Source of the DNA: an uncultured Clostridia bacterium
Lineage (GTDB): Bacteria; Bacillota; Clostridia; Christensenellales; Aristaeellaceae
NCBI GenBank assembly: GCA_945928315.1
Contig: CAMENN010000017.1
Span: 1-34,757 of the forward strand
Reading direction: 5' to 3'
Length of the DNA stretch: 34,757 nucleotides
Positions 23,968-33,551 of the stretch are shown piece after piece; the first letter of the stretch is position 1, and every line of letters starts with the position of its first letter. The notes under the pieces were generated by a model that did not search any database, was not told the DNA's origin, and was given only the letters and a program-made list of their open reading frames with translations. The translations under genes were made by a program, and so were the position numbers.

Positions 23968-25032
23968 TCACACGCGCCGCGGGATGCCGCTGGAGTCGCG
24001 CACGATCAGCGTGCTCAGGTATTCCACGCGTGTGATGTGGGGCGGCAGCTGCTCACCGGAGGACGGATGGATGAGCCGTTGGAGGAGCAGCTCGAAGCTC
24101 TTGACGCCGATCTCCACCGGATGGCGGTCCACCGTGGTCAGCGACACGCCGGCCAGGCTGGAAGCGAACAGGTTGTCGCAGGCGCAGACACTGTAGTCCT
24201 GCGGAATCCGCTTGCCGCGGGCGGCCAGCTCGTCCATCACGCCGTAGGCGGCGTAGTCGGAGATGCAGATGAACGCCGTGATGCGTTCGTTTTCCAGACA
24301 TTCCGCGGCGATTTCCCGCGCCTGCTCGCGCGTCTCGATGAAGGAGCCGGGGCGCAGCGTGTCCGGCGCGCGGCGCGAATACACCAGCAGCTCCGCGCCC
24401 GGGCAGGAGGCAAAGCGCGCCTTCGCGCCCACCAGCCGCTGGCTGATGCTGATGCCCTGCCACTGACGGCTGATTTCCACGAAGGCCACGGTGCGGTGTC
24501 CGAGGCCCAGCAGGTGGTCGGCGACTAGCTCGCCCACGCGCAGGTCGTCGATGACGATGGTGTCCAGCGGGGTGCCGTCGCGCTCGTTGTTGATGATCAC
24601 GGTGGGGATGGTCTGCGCCATGCTGACTGCCGCCTCCGCGTTCATCGGCGGCGCCGTGAAAATCACGCCGGAGACGCCGATGCGCGGAAGCGCGTGCATC
24701 AGGCGCAGCTCGCGCTCCAGGTTGCGGTGGGTTTCCAGCACGATGGTGTCGTAGCCGTGCCGGTTCGCCTGCTGGGTGATGGCCTGCGTGATGAACGTGT
24801 AGTAGCTGCCCGTGACCAGCGGCAGAAAGATGGCGATCACCGGCCGGTCATACGGGCTGGCGGGGGCGGGGCGGCGATAGCCGAGCGCGGAGGCGGCTTC
24901 GGTCACGCGCCGGACAGTCTCCTCCGAGAAGGAAACGCCCGGCGTTCCGCGCAGAATCATGGAGGCTGCGGCGGTCGATACGCCGGCAGCACGCGCGACA
25001 TCTGAAAGCGTGGGTTTTCCCCGTGACGGCAT
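23968..25032 (-). CDS. LacI-family transcriptional regulator
   Basis: A 354-residue repressor of typical LacI/GalR length. Residues about 8-27 form the helix-turn-helix (TLSDVARAAGVSTAAASMIL), followed by the hinge helix (VTEAASALGYRRP) and a periplasmic-binding-protein-like sensor domain beginning at VIAIFLPLV. The start was set at 25032 because GGGAGGG lies five to eight bases upstream; an in-frame ATG at 25095 lies at the edge of the -35 box and lacks a binding site. It is divergent from the solute-binding protein gene across a 269-bp control region, so it very probably represses that transporter and itself, released by the transported sugar or a derivative. The effector cannot be named from sequence. 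It converges on the giant gene, with the bidirectional terminator between. Confidence 0.93.
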   Translation of the reverse strand: MPSRGKPTLSDVARAAGVSTAAASMILRGTPGVSFSEETVRRVTEAASALGYRRPAPASPYDRPVIAIFLPLVTGSYYTFITQAITQQANRHGYDTIVLETHRNLERELRLMHALPRIGVSGVIFTAPPMNAEAAVSMAQTIPTVIINNERDGTPLDTIVIDDLRVGELVADHLLGLGHRTVAFVEISRQWQGISISQRLVGAKARFASCPGAELLVYSRRAPDTLRPGSFIETREQAREIAAECLENERITAFICISDYAAYGVMDELAARGKRIPQDYSVCACDNLFASSLAGVSLTTVDRHPVEIGVKSFELLLQRLIHPSSGEQLPPHITRVEYLSTLIVRDSSGIPRRV

Positions 25033-25066
25033 ACGCTTCCCTCCCTGGTGTTTGGTACATACAACC

Positions 25067-25095
25067 ATTATCGCATACTCCGGTAAAAAAGACAA
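25067..25095 (-). promoter_or_regulatory. Promoter of the LacI-family gene
   Basis: On the minus strand, TTGTCT (complement of 25090-25095), a 17-base spacer and GATAAT (complement of 25067-25072), with TGC just before the -10 (extended -10). The -10 ends 34 bases before the chosen start codon. It is a moderate SigA-type match. Confidence 0.7.
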
Positions 25096-25100
25096 GCAGG

Positions 25101-25116
25101 AATTAAATATTTAATT
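25101..25116. promoter_or_regulatory. Perfect 16-bp palindrome, candidate operator
   Basis: AATTAAATATTTAATT is perfectly self-complementary and sits five bases upstream of the -35 box of the LacI-family gene, within the divergent region. It could be an operator, or an AT-rich UP element that is palindromic by chance. It lacks the central CG usual for LacI-family operators. Confidence 0.45.
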
Positions 25117-25175
25117 GAGCGCACTTGAAGGAAATATAAAATTCAATCAAAGTGACCCAAATTGAACAAAAATAA

Positions 25176-25204
25176 TTGACATATGGAGGGAATCCTGGTA
25201 TAAT
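25176..25204 (+). promoter_or_regulatory. Consensus SigA promoter of the transporter operon
   Basis: TTGACA (25176-25181), 17-base spacer, TATAAT (25199-25204), preceded by TGG giving an extended -10. Both hexamers match consensus perfectly. Transcription should begin near 25211, leaving a 5' leader of about 90 bases. Such a strong promoter normally needs repression, in line with the adjacent LacI-family gene. Confidence 0.92.
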
Positions 25205-25212
25205 TCAATACA

Positions 25213-25237
25213 GACATTGGACAAAAGGTCAAATGTC
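25213..25237 (+). promoter_or_regulatory. Inverted repeat at the start of the operon leader
   Basis: GACATTGGAC (25213-25222) and GTCAAATGTC (25228-25237) pair with one mismatch across a five-base loop. It lies immediately after the predicted transcription start, so it may be a +1 operator or a 5' mRNA-stabilising hairpin. No T-run follows, so it is not a terminator. Confidence 0.5.
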
Positions 25238-25301
25238 GAATTGAAATTTTAGTACCGGAACTGGCCGCCGCGAGGCGGAGAAATGAAAAGGAGATGTTCC
25301 C

Positions 25302-26603
25302 ATGAAGAATCTCGTCGCATTGCTCCTGGCTGCGCTGATGCTGCTTGCCTGCACCGCGCTGGCTGAAATCGACCCGTCCATCCCGACGGATCAGACCACG
25401 GAAGTCGTGTTCTGGCATTCCTTCACCGGTGCCGACGAGGAGACGCTGCTCAGGCAGATCGAGGCGTTCCAGACCGAGTATCCGTACATCGCCGTGAAGC
25501 CCCAGTACATCGGCGGCTACAATGACATCCACACTGAGCTGGCCAGCGCCAACGCTGCCGGCGTGGGCGTGCCCGCGCTGTGCGTCATCAACGTCCCGCG
25601 CCTGACCAGCTACGCCGAGGACGACGTGGTCGAGGATCTCAATCCCTACATCGAGGCGTTCGCGGACAAGATCAACTTCGCCGACTTCTATGACGGCATG
25701 ACCACTGCCATGAACAACGGCGGCGAGCAGACCGCGCTGCCGTTCGGCCAGTCCGGTCAGATCTTCTACTACAACAAGACGCTGCTCGGCGAGCTGGGCG
25801 TCTCCTTCCCGGAGAAGCTCGAGGACATGGACGCGTTCCTCAAGACCGTCAGCGAGGCGACGGGCAAGCCCGCGCTGGAGATTCACGGCACCGACAACGC
25901 GTATTTCTACTGCATGTTCTGCAACCTGGGTGCGTACATGATCGACGTGGACACCAACACCACCGGTCTTGGCTCCGAGGTCGCCCTCGACCTGATCAAG
26001 CGCATCCGCAGCTGGGTGGATGCCGGCTACGTCAAGTGGGTGGACACCGACGTCGGCAACACGCTGATGCTCGACTTCACCTCCGGCGCGACGGCCTCCG
26101 TGCTCTACACCTCGTCCCTCTACTCCAGCTACAAGGCGAAGGCTGAGTCCGGCGAGAACGGCGCGGTCTTCGAGGTCGGCATCGCCAACCAGCCGATGGG
26201 CATCACCAATTATCAGTTCGTCGCCGGCGCGACCCTGATCCTGCCGAGCTGCGAGTGCAACACGCAGGCGCAGAAGAACGCTGCCTTCCTGCTGGCCTCC
26301 TACCTGACGGCGCCGAAGCAGCAGCTCGAGTGGGCGACCGTGTCCTCCTACTACGTCACCCGCAAGTCCGCCTCCACCGATCCGCAGTATGCCGAGGCCT
26401 ACCAGGCGCTGCTCGAGGAGCTGCCCGAGACGGCCGTCATCGACCTCAACTCCTACGTCTCCAAGACCAAGCATCCGCTCTTTGACAAGTGCGGCGACGT
26501 CTTCGAGAACTACATGTCCGAGATCATGAACAACGGCATGGACCCCGAAGAGGGCTGGGAGATGATGATCGAGGAGATCAACGACACGCTGGCTGACGCG
26601 TAA
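25302..26603 (+). CDS. Sugar ABC transporter solute-binding protein (family 1, UgpB-like)
   Basis: A 433-residue exported binding protein that captures substrate outside the membrane and delivers it to the two permeases downstream. The N-terminus is a short hydrophobic signal sequence. LLAC places a possible lipoprotein cysteine at residue 17, while ALA-E at 19-22 offers an alternative signal peptidase I site, so lipid anchoring is probable but not certain. The mature start (VVFWHSFTGADEETL) is typical of the family 1 solute-binding fold and recalls UgpB; ligand could be a sugar, an oligosaccharide or a glycerol-phosphate compound. AAGGAG at 25288-25293 sits eight bases before the ATG. It is the first gene of the operon, as is common for the component needed in excess. 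Confidence 0.93.
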   Translation: MKNLVALLLAALMLLACTALAEIDPSIPTDQTTEVVFWHSFTGADEETLLRQIEAFQTEYPYIAVKPQYIGGYNDIHTELASANAAGVGVPALCVINVPRLTSYAEDDVVEDLNPYIEAFADKINFADFYDGMTTAMNNGGEQTALPFGQSGQIFYYNKTLLGELGVSFPEKLEDMDAFLKTVSEATGKPALEIHGTDNAYFYCMFCNLGAYMIDVDTNTTGLGSEVALDLIKRIRSWVDAGYVKWVDTDVGNTLMLDFTSGATASVLYTSSLYSSYKAKAESGENGAVFEVGIANQPMGITNYQFVAGATLILPSCECNTQAQKNAAFLLASYLTAPKQQLEWATVSSYYVTRKSASTDPQYAEAYQALLEELPETAVIDLNSYVSKTKHPLFDKCGDVFENYMSEIMNNGMDPEEGWEMMIEEINDTLADA

Positions 26604-26622
26604 CCGAATCATCAATCTGCAC

Positions 26623-26648
26623 CGGGGGATGGGCTTGCCCGTCCCCCG
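26623..26648 (+). terminator. Intercistronic hairpin after the binding-protein gene (attenuator or mRNA stabiliser)
   Basis: CGGGGGATGGG and CCCGTCCCCCG pair with one G-U wobble around a CTTG loop. It is followed only by TATTTCG, so termination should be partial. Hairpins here commonly raise binding-protein mRNA above permease mRNA in such operons. The next start codon follows 22 bases later. Confidence 0.65.
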
Positions 26649-26670
26649 TATTTCGTAAGGAGAGAGAGAC

Positions 26671-27612
26671 ATGGCAAAGAAGACGCGCAGCGTCGAGGTC
26701 AACGGGCGGCAGATCCGCCTGCGCCCGGAAAGGTATTCCTGGTCGGATTTCTTCATGGCGCTGCCCGCAGTGCTGCTGCTGGTGTTGACCACCTATTATC
26801 CCATCGCCAAGCTGATCAACATCAGCTTCACTGACTGGCGGCTGACCAGCCGCACCTACGAGTACGTCGGCCTCAAGAACTGGATCTGGCTGTTCACCTC
26901 CAAGACCTCCACCAAGTACCTGCTCAACTCCATCAAGGTGACGCTGATCTACACCTTCTTCAACATCGCCATCGACCTGGGCCTGGGCCTGGTGCTGGCG
27001 CACCTGTTCAACCGGCTGACCAAGCCCTACGGCGCGATGCGCGCGCTGATCTTCATGCCGCGCTACATCGCCATGTCCACCTGCGGCATCATCTTCCTGT
27101 GGATGTTCAACACGGACTACGGCGTCATCAACCGGATGCTCGAATGGGCAGGCGTGCAGAACCACATCAACTGGCTGGGCGACGGCAAGCTGGCGCTGAC
27201 CTCTATCCTGATCCTGACGGGCTGGCACGGCGTGGGTTACAGCATGATGATCTACCTGTCGGCGCTGCTGGGCATTTCCCGGGATTACTACGAGGCCTCC
27301 TCGCTGGACGGAGCGACGCCGCTGCAGCAGTTCCGCTACATCACGCTGCCGCTGCTCTCGCCGACGTCGCTGTTCCTGTTCATCACCACGTTCATCAGTT
27401 CGATGAAGGTCTATCAGTCCGTGGATGTCATGACCGGAGGCGGGCCGCGCCAGCAGACCGAGGTCATGGTCTACTACATCTACCGGCTGGCGTTTGACGA
27501 CAACCGCATCGACCGGGCAAGCGTGGTCGCGCTGCTGTTCTTCGTCGTGCTGCTGATCGTCACGGCGTCCACCATGCGCATCACCAACAAGAACGTGCAC
27601 TATGAGGCGTGA
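26671..27612 (+). CDS. CUT1 ABC transporter permease (MalF/UgpA-like)
   Basis: A 313-residue inner-membrane permease with about six hydrophobic segments, the first at residues 26-50. The cytoplasmic EAA loop is clear at residues 208-231 (EASSLDGATPLQQFRYITLP), where the ATPase docks. AAGGAG at 26657-26662 lies eight bases before the ATG. The stop overlaps the alternative upstream ATG (27602) of the next permease, typical of a paired CUT1 operon. The pair should form a heterodimer channel served by the preceding binding protein. No ATP-binding subunit is encoded nearby, so a shared MsmK/UgpC-type ATPase elsewhere is likely. Confidence 0.95.
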   Translation: MAKKTRSVEVNGRQIRLRPERYSWSDFFMALPAVLLLVLTTYYPIAKLINISFTDWRLTSRTYEYVGLKNWIWLFTSKTSTKYLLNSIKVTLIYTFFNIAIDLGLGLVLAHLFNRLTKPYGAMRALIFMPRYIAMSTCGIIFLWMFNTDYGVINRMLEWAGVQNHINWLGDGKLALTSILILTGWHGVGYSMMIYLSALLGISRDYYEASSLDGATPLQQFRYITLPLLSPTSLFLFITTFISSMKVYQSVDVMTGGGPRQQTEVMVYYIYRLAFDDNRIDRASVVALLFFVVLLIVTASTMRITNKNVHYEA

Positions 27613-27628
27613 GGAGGGGAGAGTTGTG

Positions 27629-28483
27629 ATGAAAAAACTGACGAAGCATCGTAGACTGCCCCGGATCGGACTCATCGTGCGCACGGCAGCTGCGGTCATG
27701 ATCACCGTTGTGATGGTCTTCCCGCTGTTCTGGATGCTTTCCACGTCGCTCAAGACGGAATCCGAGGTCATGGGCAGCACGCTGGTCTTCTGGCCGTCCG
27801 TGCCCCAGCTTGAAAACTTCACCTACGTCATCAACAAGGTGCCGTTCTTCCGCTATATGCTCAACACGGCGGTCGTCACGGCCATGCAGATGGCCAGCGA
27901 GCTGCTGCTGGGCATCATGGCAGCGTATGCCTTCTCGAAGGGACGCTTCCGCGGCAAGCACCTGCTGTTCATTGTCGTGCTGGGCGCGATGATGATCCCG
28001 CTGCAGGTGACGTTCATCCCGCTGTACATCATGGTGGCACAGGTGGGCATGATGAGCACCTACTGGGGCATCTGGATCGCGGGCGCGGTGTCCTCCTACA
28101 CCATCTTCCTGTTGCGCCAGGCGTTTATGGGCGTCGATGACAGCTATATCGAGGCGGCGCAGGTGGACGGCATGAGCAAGCTGGGCATCCTGTTCAAAAT
28201 CATGGTGCCGATGTGCAAGCCCACGGTGATTACCGTCGCGCTGACGGCATTCATGAACGGCTGGAACAACTACTTCTGGCCGAAGGTCATCGTCAAGGAA
28301 CAGAACATGTACCTGCTCACCGTCGGCATCCAGAAGCTGCGCACCTCCTACGGCGGCGAGGTCACCAACAACTACCATCAGATCATGGCGGGCGTGCTGC
28401 TGTCCGTCATCCCGGTGTTCATCGTGTTTGCGATCTTCCAGAAGCACATGCTCAGCGGATTCACCAAAGCGGCGATGAAGTGA
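27629..28483 (+). CDS. CUT1 ABC transporter permease (MalG/UgpE-like)
   Basis: A 284-residue partner permease. Hydrophobic segments include residues 13-37 and several between 80 and 270. The EAA loop is at residues 175-198 (EAAQVDGMSKLGILFKIMVP). The ATG at 27629 was preferred over the one at 27602 because AGGAGGGG (27612-27619) sits nine bases before it; starting at 27602 would place the binding site inside the gene and add a charged MRREEGRVV tail. The GTG at 27626 is another possible start. The C-terminal FQKHMLSGFTKAAMK tail is usual for MalG-type permeases. The stop is one base from the next ATG, indicating translational coupling. Confidence 0.94.
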   Translation: MKKLTKHRRLPRIGLIVRTAAAVMITVVMVFPLFWMLSTSLKTESEVMGSTLVFWPSVPQLENFTYVINKVPFFRYMLNTAVVTAMQMASELLLGIMAAYAFSKGRFRGKHLLFIVVLGAMMIPLQVTFIPLYIMVAQVGMMSTYWGIWIAGAVSSYTIFLLRQAFMGVDDSYIEAAQVDGMSKLGILFKIMVPMCKPTVITVALTAFMNGWNNYFWPKVIVKEQNMYLLTVGIQKLRTSYGGEVTNNYHQIMAGVLLSVIPVFIVFAIFQKHMLSGFTKAAMK

Positions 28484-28484
28484 T

Positions 28485-29318
28485 ATGAAGGACATCAGAC
28501 TGCTGCTGACCGATCTGGACGGCACGCTGCTGCGCGGGGATCACCTGACCGTATCCCCGCGCACGCGCAGCGCGCTTGCGGCGGCGAAGGCACAGGGCAT
28601 TCGCCTTTGCGCCTGCACGGGACGCGTGCAGTGCACGCTGCCGCCCGCCATCGCGGAGATCGGATTTGACTACGCCATCACCAGCAACGGTGCGGCCTGC
28701 ACGGATCTCGCCACGGGCGGGACCGTCTTTTCGGCGTATATGAGCGCGGCGCGCGCCGAGGCGGCCTGGCGGCTGCTGGAGCCCAACGACTGCGTGATCG
28801 AGTGGTACGTCCGCGGGGACATCCTGATGGACCGGCGCAGCCATGCGCTCTGGCCCGCGCGTCTGCGCGCCCGCTGGCACAGGGAATACCTGGGCGCGGG
28901 TGGCGGCATCGTCGTGGAGGACATCCGGGACTTCTTTGCACAGGGCGCGCCGGGGCTGGAGAAGATCAGCGTCTTCGACTGTCCGCCCGATCTGCGCGAG
29001 CGCGCCATCGAGCCCATGCTGGCCATGGGCGGGTTTGAGATTTCAACCTCGCTGGGGCACAACTTCGAGATCACGGACATCGCGGCGGACAAGGGGCAGG
29101 CGCTGCGCTCGCTGTGCGCGCACATGCACATTTTGCCCGGGCAGACCCTGGCCTTCGGCGACGGCGGAAACGACGAGGAGCTGCTCGCCGCGGCGGGCAC
29201 GGGCGTGGCCATGGGCAACGCGATCGAGCGGATCAAAGCGCTTGCTGACGACGTGACGCTGAGCAACGAGGAGGACGGCGTGGCCGACTATATCGAGCGC
29301 CGCCTGCTGCATACCTGA
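28485..29318 (+). CDS. Cof-type HAD-superfamily phosphatase
   Basis: A 277-residue cytoplasmic HAD hydrolase of usual Cof/YidA length. Motif I is DLDGT with nucleophile Asp10 and acid/base Asp12; motif II is Thr45 in CTGR; motif III Lys203 in ADKGQAL; motif IV GDGGND with Asp226 and Asp230 for magnesium. The C2-type cap lies between motifs II and III, and SNGA (67-70) is the usual signature. It has no strong ribosome binding site and starts one base after the permease stop, so translation is probably coupled. In this operon it may dephosphorylate a sugar phosphate derived from the imported solute; substrate is unknown, as these enzymes are promiscuous. Confidence 0.92.
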   Translation: MKDIRLLLTDLDGTLLRGDHLTVSPRTRSALAAAKAQGIRLCACTGRVQCTLPPAIAEIGFDYAITSNGAACTDLATGGTVFSAYMSAARAEAAWRLLEPNDCVIEWYVRGDILMDRRSHALWPARLRARWHREYLGAGGGIVVEDIRDFFAQGAPGLEKISVFDCPPDLRERAIEPMLAMGGFEISTSLGHNFEITDIAADKGQALRSLCAHMHILPGQTLAFGDGGNDEELLAAAGTGVAMGNAIERIKALADDVTLSNEEDGVADYIERRLLHT

Positions 29319-29338
29319 CGCTGACATACCATCGACCA

Positions 29339-29364
29339 ACCCGGTGAAAGGTTTTTCACCGGGT
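29339..29364 (+). terminator. Hairpin after the transporter operon
   Basis: ACCCGGTGAAA (29339-29349) and TTTCACCGGGT (29354-29364) form a perfect 11-bp stem with a four-base loop, 20 bases after the phosphatase stop. No good T-run follows (CAGTTGTCG), so it may be a weak terminator or a 3'-end-protecting hairpin. Confidence 0.65.
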
Positions 29365-29434
29365 CAGTTGTCGTGTGGCCGTTTTTGCCGGGGCGGAGCG
29401 GGTAAAATGGCGGGCCGGCCCCTGCCGCGAAGGC

Positions 29435-29463
29435 TTGACGCACTTACCGGGAACGGGTATAAT
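29435..29463 (+). promoter_or_regulatory. SigA-type promoter of the membrane-tethered protein gene
   Basis: TTGACG (29435-29440), 17-base spacer, TATAAT (29458-29463). Eleven of twelve consensus bases match. The predicted start near 29470 leaves a leader of about 78 bases before the ATG at 29548. Confidence 0.85.
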
Positions 29464-29547
29464 GAATCGGTATCACAGCGCCGTCGTCCGCAGCGGACGA
29501 TGGAACGGCCCGGAGCGGCGGGCGGAAACGAAAGCGGGAGAAAAGAC

Positions 29548-30261
29548 ATGGCGGACAATCGGATCACGAAGGCGCGACTGAAGAACCACTGGACCTATGG
29601 CTGGTGGAAGTACCTGATCATGGTGGTGCTGGTGGTGATGAGCGTGAACGTGGGATTCTCCGTCACGGCCTACAAGCCGTCGGAGGAGCACAGGATTGAG
29701 GTCTATCTGTGCCAGGGCTGGGCGGATGCCGAGCAGTTTCAGGCGGACTTCTGGCCTGCGCTGCAGGAGGCCGCGCCCGACCAGGAGGAGCTGACGGTCA
29801 TGAACATCGACCTCACCAGCGACGACATCTACGCCAACATGCAGTTCTCCACCTACGTTGCGGCGCAGCAGAACGACATGTGCCTGCTGCCGCGCAGCGA
29901 AGTCAAGAAGCTCGCCGAGGACGAGGCGTGGTCCGCGTTTGCCGAGCTGACGCCGTATATTGAGAGCGGTGCGCTCGAGCCGGGCGAGGTCAGTTTTTCG
30001 GGACTCACCTTCACGAACGAGGAGGGCGGCGAGGGCATCTTCGCCATCCCGACGGATACGCTCTACGGCCTGACGAAGTACGGCATCGATCCGGCGGACG
30101 GTGCACTGGTCGTCATGTCGTTCTCGGGCAACGAAGAGAACACGGTGAAGCTGCTGCAGCTCATCATTGACGCCTGCGCGACGGAAAAGCCGGAGGGCTA
30201 CGACGAATGGCATGCGCAGCGCAAGGCGAACCAGTCGGGCGCCTCGCAGATCTTCAAATGA
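29548..30261 (+). CDS. Membrane-tethered protein of unknown function with solute-binding-like exterior
   Basis: A 237-residue protein. A short basic, aromatic N-terminus (KNHWTYGWWKYL) leads into one transmembrane segment (about residues 20-41), leaving about 195 residues outside the membrane. The exterior is acidic and has a run (DMCLLPRSEVKKLAEDEAW and following) resembling one lobe of type 2 periplasmic-binding proteins, but it is too short for a full two-lobe binding protein. The start at 29548 was chosen because GGGAG (29536-29540) lies seven bases upstream; an ATG at 29344 overlaps the previous hairpin and precedes the promoter. It has its own promoter and terminator, so it need not belong to the transporter regulon. 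It could be a truncated binding protein or a membrane sensor; function is not assigned. Confidence 0.8.
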   Translation: MADNRITKARLKNHWTYGWWKYLIMVVLVVMSVNVGFSVTAYKPSEEHRIEVYLCQGWADAEQFQADFWPALQEAAPDQEELTVMNIDLTSDDIYANMQFSTYVAAQQNDMCLLPRSEVKKLAEDEAWSAFAELTPYIESGALEPGEVSFSGLTFTNEEGGEGIFAIPTDTLYGLTKYGIDPADGALVVMSFSGNEENTVKLLQLIIDACATEKPEGYDEWHAQRKANQSGASQIFK

Positions 30262-30268
30262 TGACGCG

Positions 30269-30304
30269 GCCGGGACGGTGCAAATCGCGCTGTCCCGGCT
30301 TTTT
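30269..30304 (+). terminator. Intrinsic terminator after the membrane-tethered protein gene
   Basis: GCCGGGAC (30269-30276) pairs with GTCCCGGC (30292-30299), extended inward by a GGTGC/GCGCT stem with wobble pairs, and followed by TTTTT (30300-30304). It ends only 24 bases before the chosen start of the acetyltransferase gene. Confidence 0.88.
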
Positions 30305-30327
30305 AGATGAAAAGGAGGAAAGCATCC

Positions 30328-31053
30328 ATGACGGAGGCGGAGCGCCGTGCAGTGGCCATTCTGCGCAGCTACGGGGACAGGACATGCTATGAGGAGATGG
30401 TGCAGACCATCGTGCGCGGCGACGCGGAAATCCTCGAGGCGAAGGAGCTGGGCGTGCTCATCCGGCATACGCGCGCGGGTCTGTACATGCTGGCGGGCGA
30501 TACGCAGCGCATAGACGAGCTTACGCGGCTGATTCCGCAGGGGGCGGAGGAAATCCTCATCCACGGCACGAGGCCGCCGGAGATGGTGCAGAGCGTGCGT
30601 ACGCGCTTCCATCTGGCGAATGTGCTGCCGTTCTTCCAGTACGCCTACTACGGCGCGCTGCCGCCACAGGAGGACGCGGAGATCCGCACACTGGGCATGG
30701 AGCACCTGGACGCGCTCAGCGCGGAATACGAGCACGGCTCGCGGGACTACATGGCCGGACGCATCGCGGACGGCGTGATGCTCGGCGCGTTCGTGCAGGG
30801 GGAGCTGGCAGGCTTCATCGGCGAGCACATTGAGGGCTCGATGGGCCTTCTGCACGTGATGCCCGCGTTCCGGCGGCACCATGTCGGCTCCGCGCTCGAG
30901 CGGGCGATGATCCGCGCGACGATGCTGCGCGGACATACGGCCTACTGCCAGGTCTTCCCGGACAACGCGGCCTCGCAAAGCCTGCAGCGCAGGCTGGGGC
31001 TGGAGGCGGCGCAGGGCATGCTCTACTGGCTGACGGACGGGGATTCCTTCTGA
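30328..31053 (+). CDS. GNAT-family N-acetyltransferase
   Basis: A 241-residue protein. Residues about 115-241 form the GNAT fold: a beta strand before LLHVMPAFRRHHVGSALERAMIR (motif A, acetyl-CoA pyrophosphate loop near residues 182-189) and motif B PDNAASQSLQRRLGLEA. The loop reads RRHHVGSA, with His in place of the first of the usual glycines. Residues 1-110 are an extra N-terminal region, possibly a degenerate second GNAT domain. It would transfer an acetyl group from acetyl-CoA to an unknown amine. The start was set at 30328 because AAAGGAGG (30311-30318) is nine bases upstream; the ATG at 30307 precedes that site. No promoter is visible between the preceding terminator and the gene, so it may depend on read-through or an upstream promoter. 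Confidence 0.88.
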   Translation: MTEAERRAVAILRSYGDRTCYEEMVQTIVRGDAEILEAKELGVLIRHTRAGLYMLAGDTQRIDELTRLIPQGAEEILIHGTRPPEMVQSVRTRFHLANVLPFFQYAYYGALPPQEDAEIRTLGMEHLDALSAEYEHGSRDYMAGRIADGVMLGAFVQGELAGFIGEHIEGSMGLLHVMPAFRRHHVGSALERAMIRATMLRGHTAYCQVFPDNAASQSLQRRLGLEAAQGMLYWLTDGDSF

Positions 31054-31079
31054 GGATTGCAGGGCGCCTGAGCCTTGCC

Positions 31080-31108
31080 AAAGACGCTGAAAACGGGCGT
31101 CTTTTTTT
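31080..31108 (+). terminator. Intrinsic terminator after the acetyltransferase gene
   Basis: AAAGACGC (31080-31087) and GCGTCTTT (31097-31104) form an eight-bp stem with a nine-base loop, followed by a T-run through 31108. It isolates the gyrase cluster from upstream transcription. Confidence 0.9.
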
Positions 31109-31154
31109 GTGAGGTATTTTGCGCTCAAAAGCGGTCAAAAAGCATGCTCAGCGT

Positions 31155-31183
31155 TTGAAAAATGGTGTGAAATTTGGTATAAT
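31155..31183 (+). promoter_or_regulatory. Promoter of the remB-gyrB-gyrA operon
   Basis: TTGAAA (31155-31160), 17-base spacer, TATAAT (31178-31183), preceded by TGG (extended -10). It lies 66 bases before the remB ATG, with transcription expected to begin near 31190. No obvious supercoiling-sensitive discriminator can be assigned by eye. Confidence 0.88.
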
Positions 31184-31249
31184 CATATAGTAAGAAAATG
31201 TGCAATCGCGGCCGTATGAGTGCCGCGGCGCACGGGATGGAGAGGGGCC

Positions 31250-33534
<2,285 letters not shown>

Positions 33535-33551
33535 GAGGGGAGGAACGACCG

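Larger units (their letters stand above)
25142..25245. promoter_or_regulatory. Four TTCAAT/ATTGAA half-sites around the transporter promoter
   Basis: TTCAAT at 25142-25147 and 25204-25209, and its complement ATTGAA at 25161-25166 and 25240-25245, form two inverted pairs, one upstream of the -35 and one spanning the start of transcription. Within the second, TCAAATGTCGAATTGA (25229-25244) is a 16-bp near-palindrome with a CG near its centre, the best LacI-type operator candidate. Binding is inferred. Confidence 0.45.

Noticed and set aside
23720..24528. Plus-strand frames overlapping the end of the giant gene and the LacI-family gene
   Set aside because: They cross the terminator hairpin and lie antisense to a well-supported repressor gene, with no domain or ribosome binding site.
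25143..26792. Long minus-strand frame of 549 codons opposite the binding-protein gene
   Set aside because: The plus-strand gene is a clear solute-binding protein with promoter and ribosome binding site; the minus frame is His/Val/Asp-rich with no domain. Similar antisense frames at 26578-27822, 27581-28525, 29473-31128, 31693-32529 and 33333-34709 were dropped for the same reason.
29344..29547. N-terminal extension of the membrane-tethered protein from the ATG at 29344
   Set aside because: It would start inside the preceding hairpin and upstream of the promoter, and the extension has no ribosome binding site or conserved character.
31054..31249. Possible replication origin next to the gyrase genes
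   Set aside because: No DnaA-box cluster or AT-rich unwinding element was seen; the region is accounted for by a terminator, a promoter and a short leader.
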